A stretch of 35,412 nucleotides of DNA from Arachidicoccus rhizosphaerae (GTDB lineage: Bacteria > Bacteroidota > Bacteroidia > Chitinophagales > Chitinophagaceae): the NCBI RefSeq assembly GCF_900107765.1, contig NZ_FNQY01000032.1, forward strand, positions 1-35,412, in the 5' to 3' direction. Made by a program: the position numbers and the translations under genes. Within the stretch, counting starts at the first letter, position 1. Each line of letters begins with the position of its first letter. Below the pieces are notes generated by a model. That model saw only the letters and a program-made list of their open reading frames with translations, was not told where the DNA came from and ran no database searches. Of the stretch, positions 34,150 through 35,412 are shown in pieces.

Positions 34150-35275
34150 TTTTAGCCCCTGCTATCATTTCGAGCAGATAATCATTGTCCCAGGCGGCCA
34201 TATTCCTTTTTCGCCTGGCGCTAATTCTTGTACCTCCCTTGTCTTTTTCACCCGGATTATGGTTTTTTATCAGGTTTAAAGCTACTTTGGTCATTAATGA
34301 GAAGTTCTGGGCAGCATTCCCCTCTCTTTTCTTGCTTTGGTCCTCTCTGAATGCAACATCCAGCGTCCAATGCAATTTATTTTCAATGCCCCAGTGGCTT
34401 CTTATATAACTGTTAAACTGCTCTGCGCTAGCATTCTTACTGCTGATATAATAGCGCACTGCGTCCTCCTGTTTACCCGATTTTTTATCTATTCGTTTAC
34501 TTAGTACCATAATGATACAATATAATTGCTGCCATTCTTTTCGACTGCATACCCAGTCAAGATCATGAATTACTTTAGTTGTCCGTGTTTCTATACGACC
34601 ATGACTCAATTCAACTTTTGCCTCGTATTCATCATCTGCCTTTACTTCCTTAAATGCATCTTTAATGTCATCTTCCAAGAACTCCTGATTACCTTTTACC
34701 GCTAATACGTAGTCCCCTTTGCCGGCAATTATCTTTTTGGCGATTTCTTTTTGTGTCCCCATGGCGTCTATCGTAATAATAGCCCCGTCAATAAAGAGCG
34801 CATCCAACAGCTTTGGAATTGCCGTGATTTCATTACTCTTTTCGTAGACCTTCTGTTGACCCAGAACCAGATTACTTTCATTACACCAGGCACTGACCAT
34901 GTGGATAAAACTACCTTCACTGTCTACACGGCTGCCACGCAAGCATTTACCATCTATGCTGATAACCCGGTCATTCAAGGTGCTGGCTATCGAGGAAACC
35001 CACTCACTGAAACATTGCTCTAAGGCTGCACTATCTGCCTTGGCAAAGAAACGGTTAAAAGTATCATGGGAGGGGATGCCTCCCGAGAGATCTAAAAACT
35101 GACCAAGCCATCGCTGTTTCTTTATCCCGAAATCTTCTATGTCATACCAACTCTCAGCTCCACTTATAATCGCTGCCAAGGTTATTGCAATAATGGTGTC
35201 TAACTTATGTACTTGTTTTCGTTTCATCCGGTGGTCTTTGTAACCACGAAAATAGGTTAAAGGGGCGCTTGTCAT
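34145..35275 (-). CDS. ISAs1 family DDE transposase
   Basis: 376 residues, full length and uninterrupted. The N-terminal DDE-associated region (about 5-100) has HKLDTIIAITLAAIISGAESW and GIPSHDTFNRFFA, typical of ISAs1. The catalytic triad candidates are D108 (ISIDGKCLRG), D170 (IITIDAMGTQ) and E298 (SHWGIENKLHW), with the family tail FREDQSKKREGNAAQNF. It cuts and joins the IS ends. The gene starts about 120 bp from the right end of the element and its stop codon overlaps the left inverted repeat, so little non-coding DNA remains. No frameshift, so the element may be active. Confidence 0.95.
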   Translation of the reverse strand: MTSAPLTYFRGYKDHRMKRKQVHKLDTIIAITLAAIISGAESWYDIEDFGIKKQRWLGQFLDLSGGIPSHDTFNRFFAKADSAALEQCFSEWVSSIASTLNDRVISIDGKCLRGSRVDSEGSFIHMVSAWCNESNLVLGQQKVYEKSNEITAIPKLLDALFIDGAIITIDAMGTQKEIAKKIIAGKGDYVLAVKGNQEFLEDDIKDAFKEVKADDEYEAKVELSHGRIETRTTKVIHDLDWVCSRKEWQQLYCIIMVLSKRIDKKSGKQEDAVRYYISSKNASAEQFNSYIRSHWGIENKLHWTLDVAFREDQSKKREGNAAQNFSLMTKVALNLIKNHNPGEKDKGGTRISARRKRNMAAWDNDYLLEMIAGAKI

Positions 35276-35393
35276 GGTTTTACCTACAATGAAAGACCAA
35301 ATAATCTAACAAAACCTCTCATGTGAATAAAAACTCTAATATTAGAGCCAAATACACAGGAACCCTCAAATGTGGATAACTCAATAAAATAAT

Positions 35394-35411
35394 TTTAATG
35401 CGTCAGCCCTG
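35394..35411. repeat. right terminal inverted repeat of the IS
   Basis: TTTAATGCGTCAGCCCTG, complementary to the left end except for one base. It ends one base before the window end. Confidence 0.85.
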
Positions 35412-35412
35412 A

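Larger units (their letters stand above)
34132..35411 (-). mobile_element. ISAs1-type insertion sequence, apparently complete
   Basis: About 1,280 bp bounded by near-identical inverted repeats, containing a single intact transposase gene. Size, gene layout and transposase type fit the ISAs1 family. The target duplication cannot be confirmed because only one base lies beyond the right end; that base (A) is compatible with a 9-bp repeat AGGACATCC at 34123-34131, but this is very weak evidence. Confidence 0.85.

Noticed and set aside
1-35412. Composite transposon formed by the two transposase genes at the window edges
   Set aside because: They belong to different IS types and enclose many essential housekeeping genes (valS, guaB, holB, dapF, tRNAs).

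Overview
The window looks like chromosomal DNA of a Bacteroidota bacterium, most likely the Chitinophagaceae/Chitinophagales. The evidence is Bacteroidota-type promoters (TTTG, about 19-22 bp, TAnnTTTG) before tRNAs and housekeeping genes, weak Shine-Dalgarno sites, many lipoproteins with Bacteroidota-style lipoboxes, a RicT/PSP1 protein with a Cys-rich N-terminus, FtsX/MacB-type permeases and a quinol-type NO reductase. The taxon is inferred from gene style; no rRNA is present.

Layout. 1-356: C-terminal end of a DDE transposase running in from the left edge. 551-11243: mostly minus-strand housekeeping and envelope genes: a flavin reductase-like protein, an NlpC/P60 lipoprotein, an M1 peptidase, FKBP isomerase (+), GNAT acetyltransferase, valS, a DUF4197 lipoprotein, dapF and a nucleoside phosphorylase. 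11417-13967: plus-strand block with tRNA-Cys, a Bor-like lipoprotein, prmC and an MsrA lipoprotein. 14067-17432: a second M1 peptidase divergent from a family-5 solute-binding lipoprotein. 17569-19839: quinol-dependent nitric oxide reductase, preceded by about 0.9 kb with no convincing gene. 20718-25969: a small unknown protein, guaB, a VOC-fold protein and an 813-residue FtsX-type permease. 26145-29275: an RNA-repair-like accessory island. 29401-34021: tRNA-Gly, holB, ricT, plsC and ung. 34132-35411: an apparently complete ISAs1-type insertion sequence whose right end falls one base before the window end.

The most unusual part is 26145-29275. A template-type (Rnl5/DraRnl-like) RNA ligase with all nucleotidyltransferase motifs lies directly upstream of a calcineurin-like metallophosphoesterase on the same strand. 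The phosphoesterase reading frame starts upstream of where a simple ORF call would put it. It is interrupted by an in-frame TGA inside the first metal-binding motif, explained by a 6-nt insertion. The ligase is therefore intact while its putative end-healing partner looks recently inactivated. A small protein of a family I associate with phage/accessory regions, a cluster of GGTGTAA repeats, and a divergent small basic gene whose promoter core copies that of the adjacent tRNA-Gly complete the island.

Most gene borders are punctuated by strong hairpins between convergent genes. At guaB, valS and ung the promoter -7 box ends only 3-4 nt before the start codon, suggesting leaderless or nearly leaderless transcripts.
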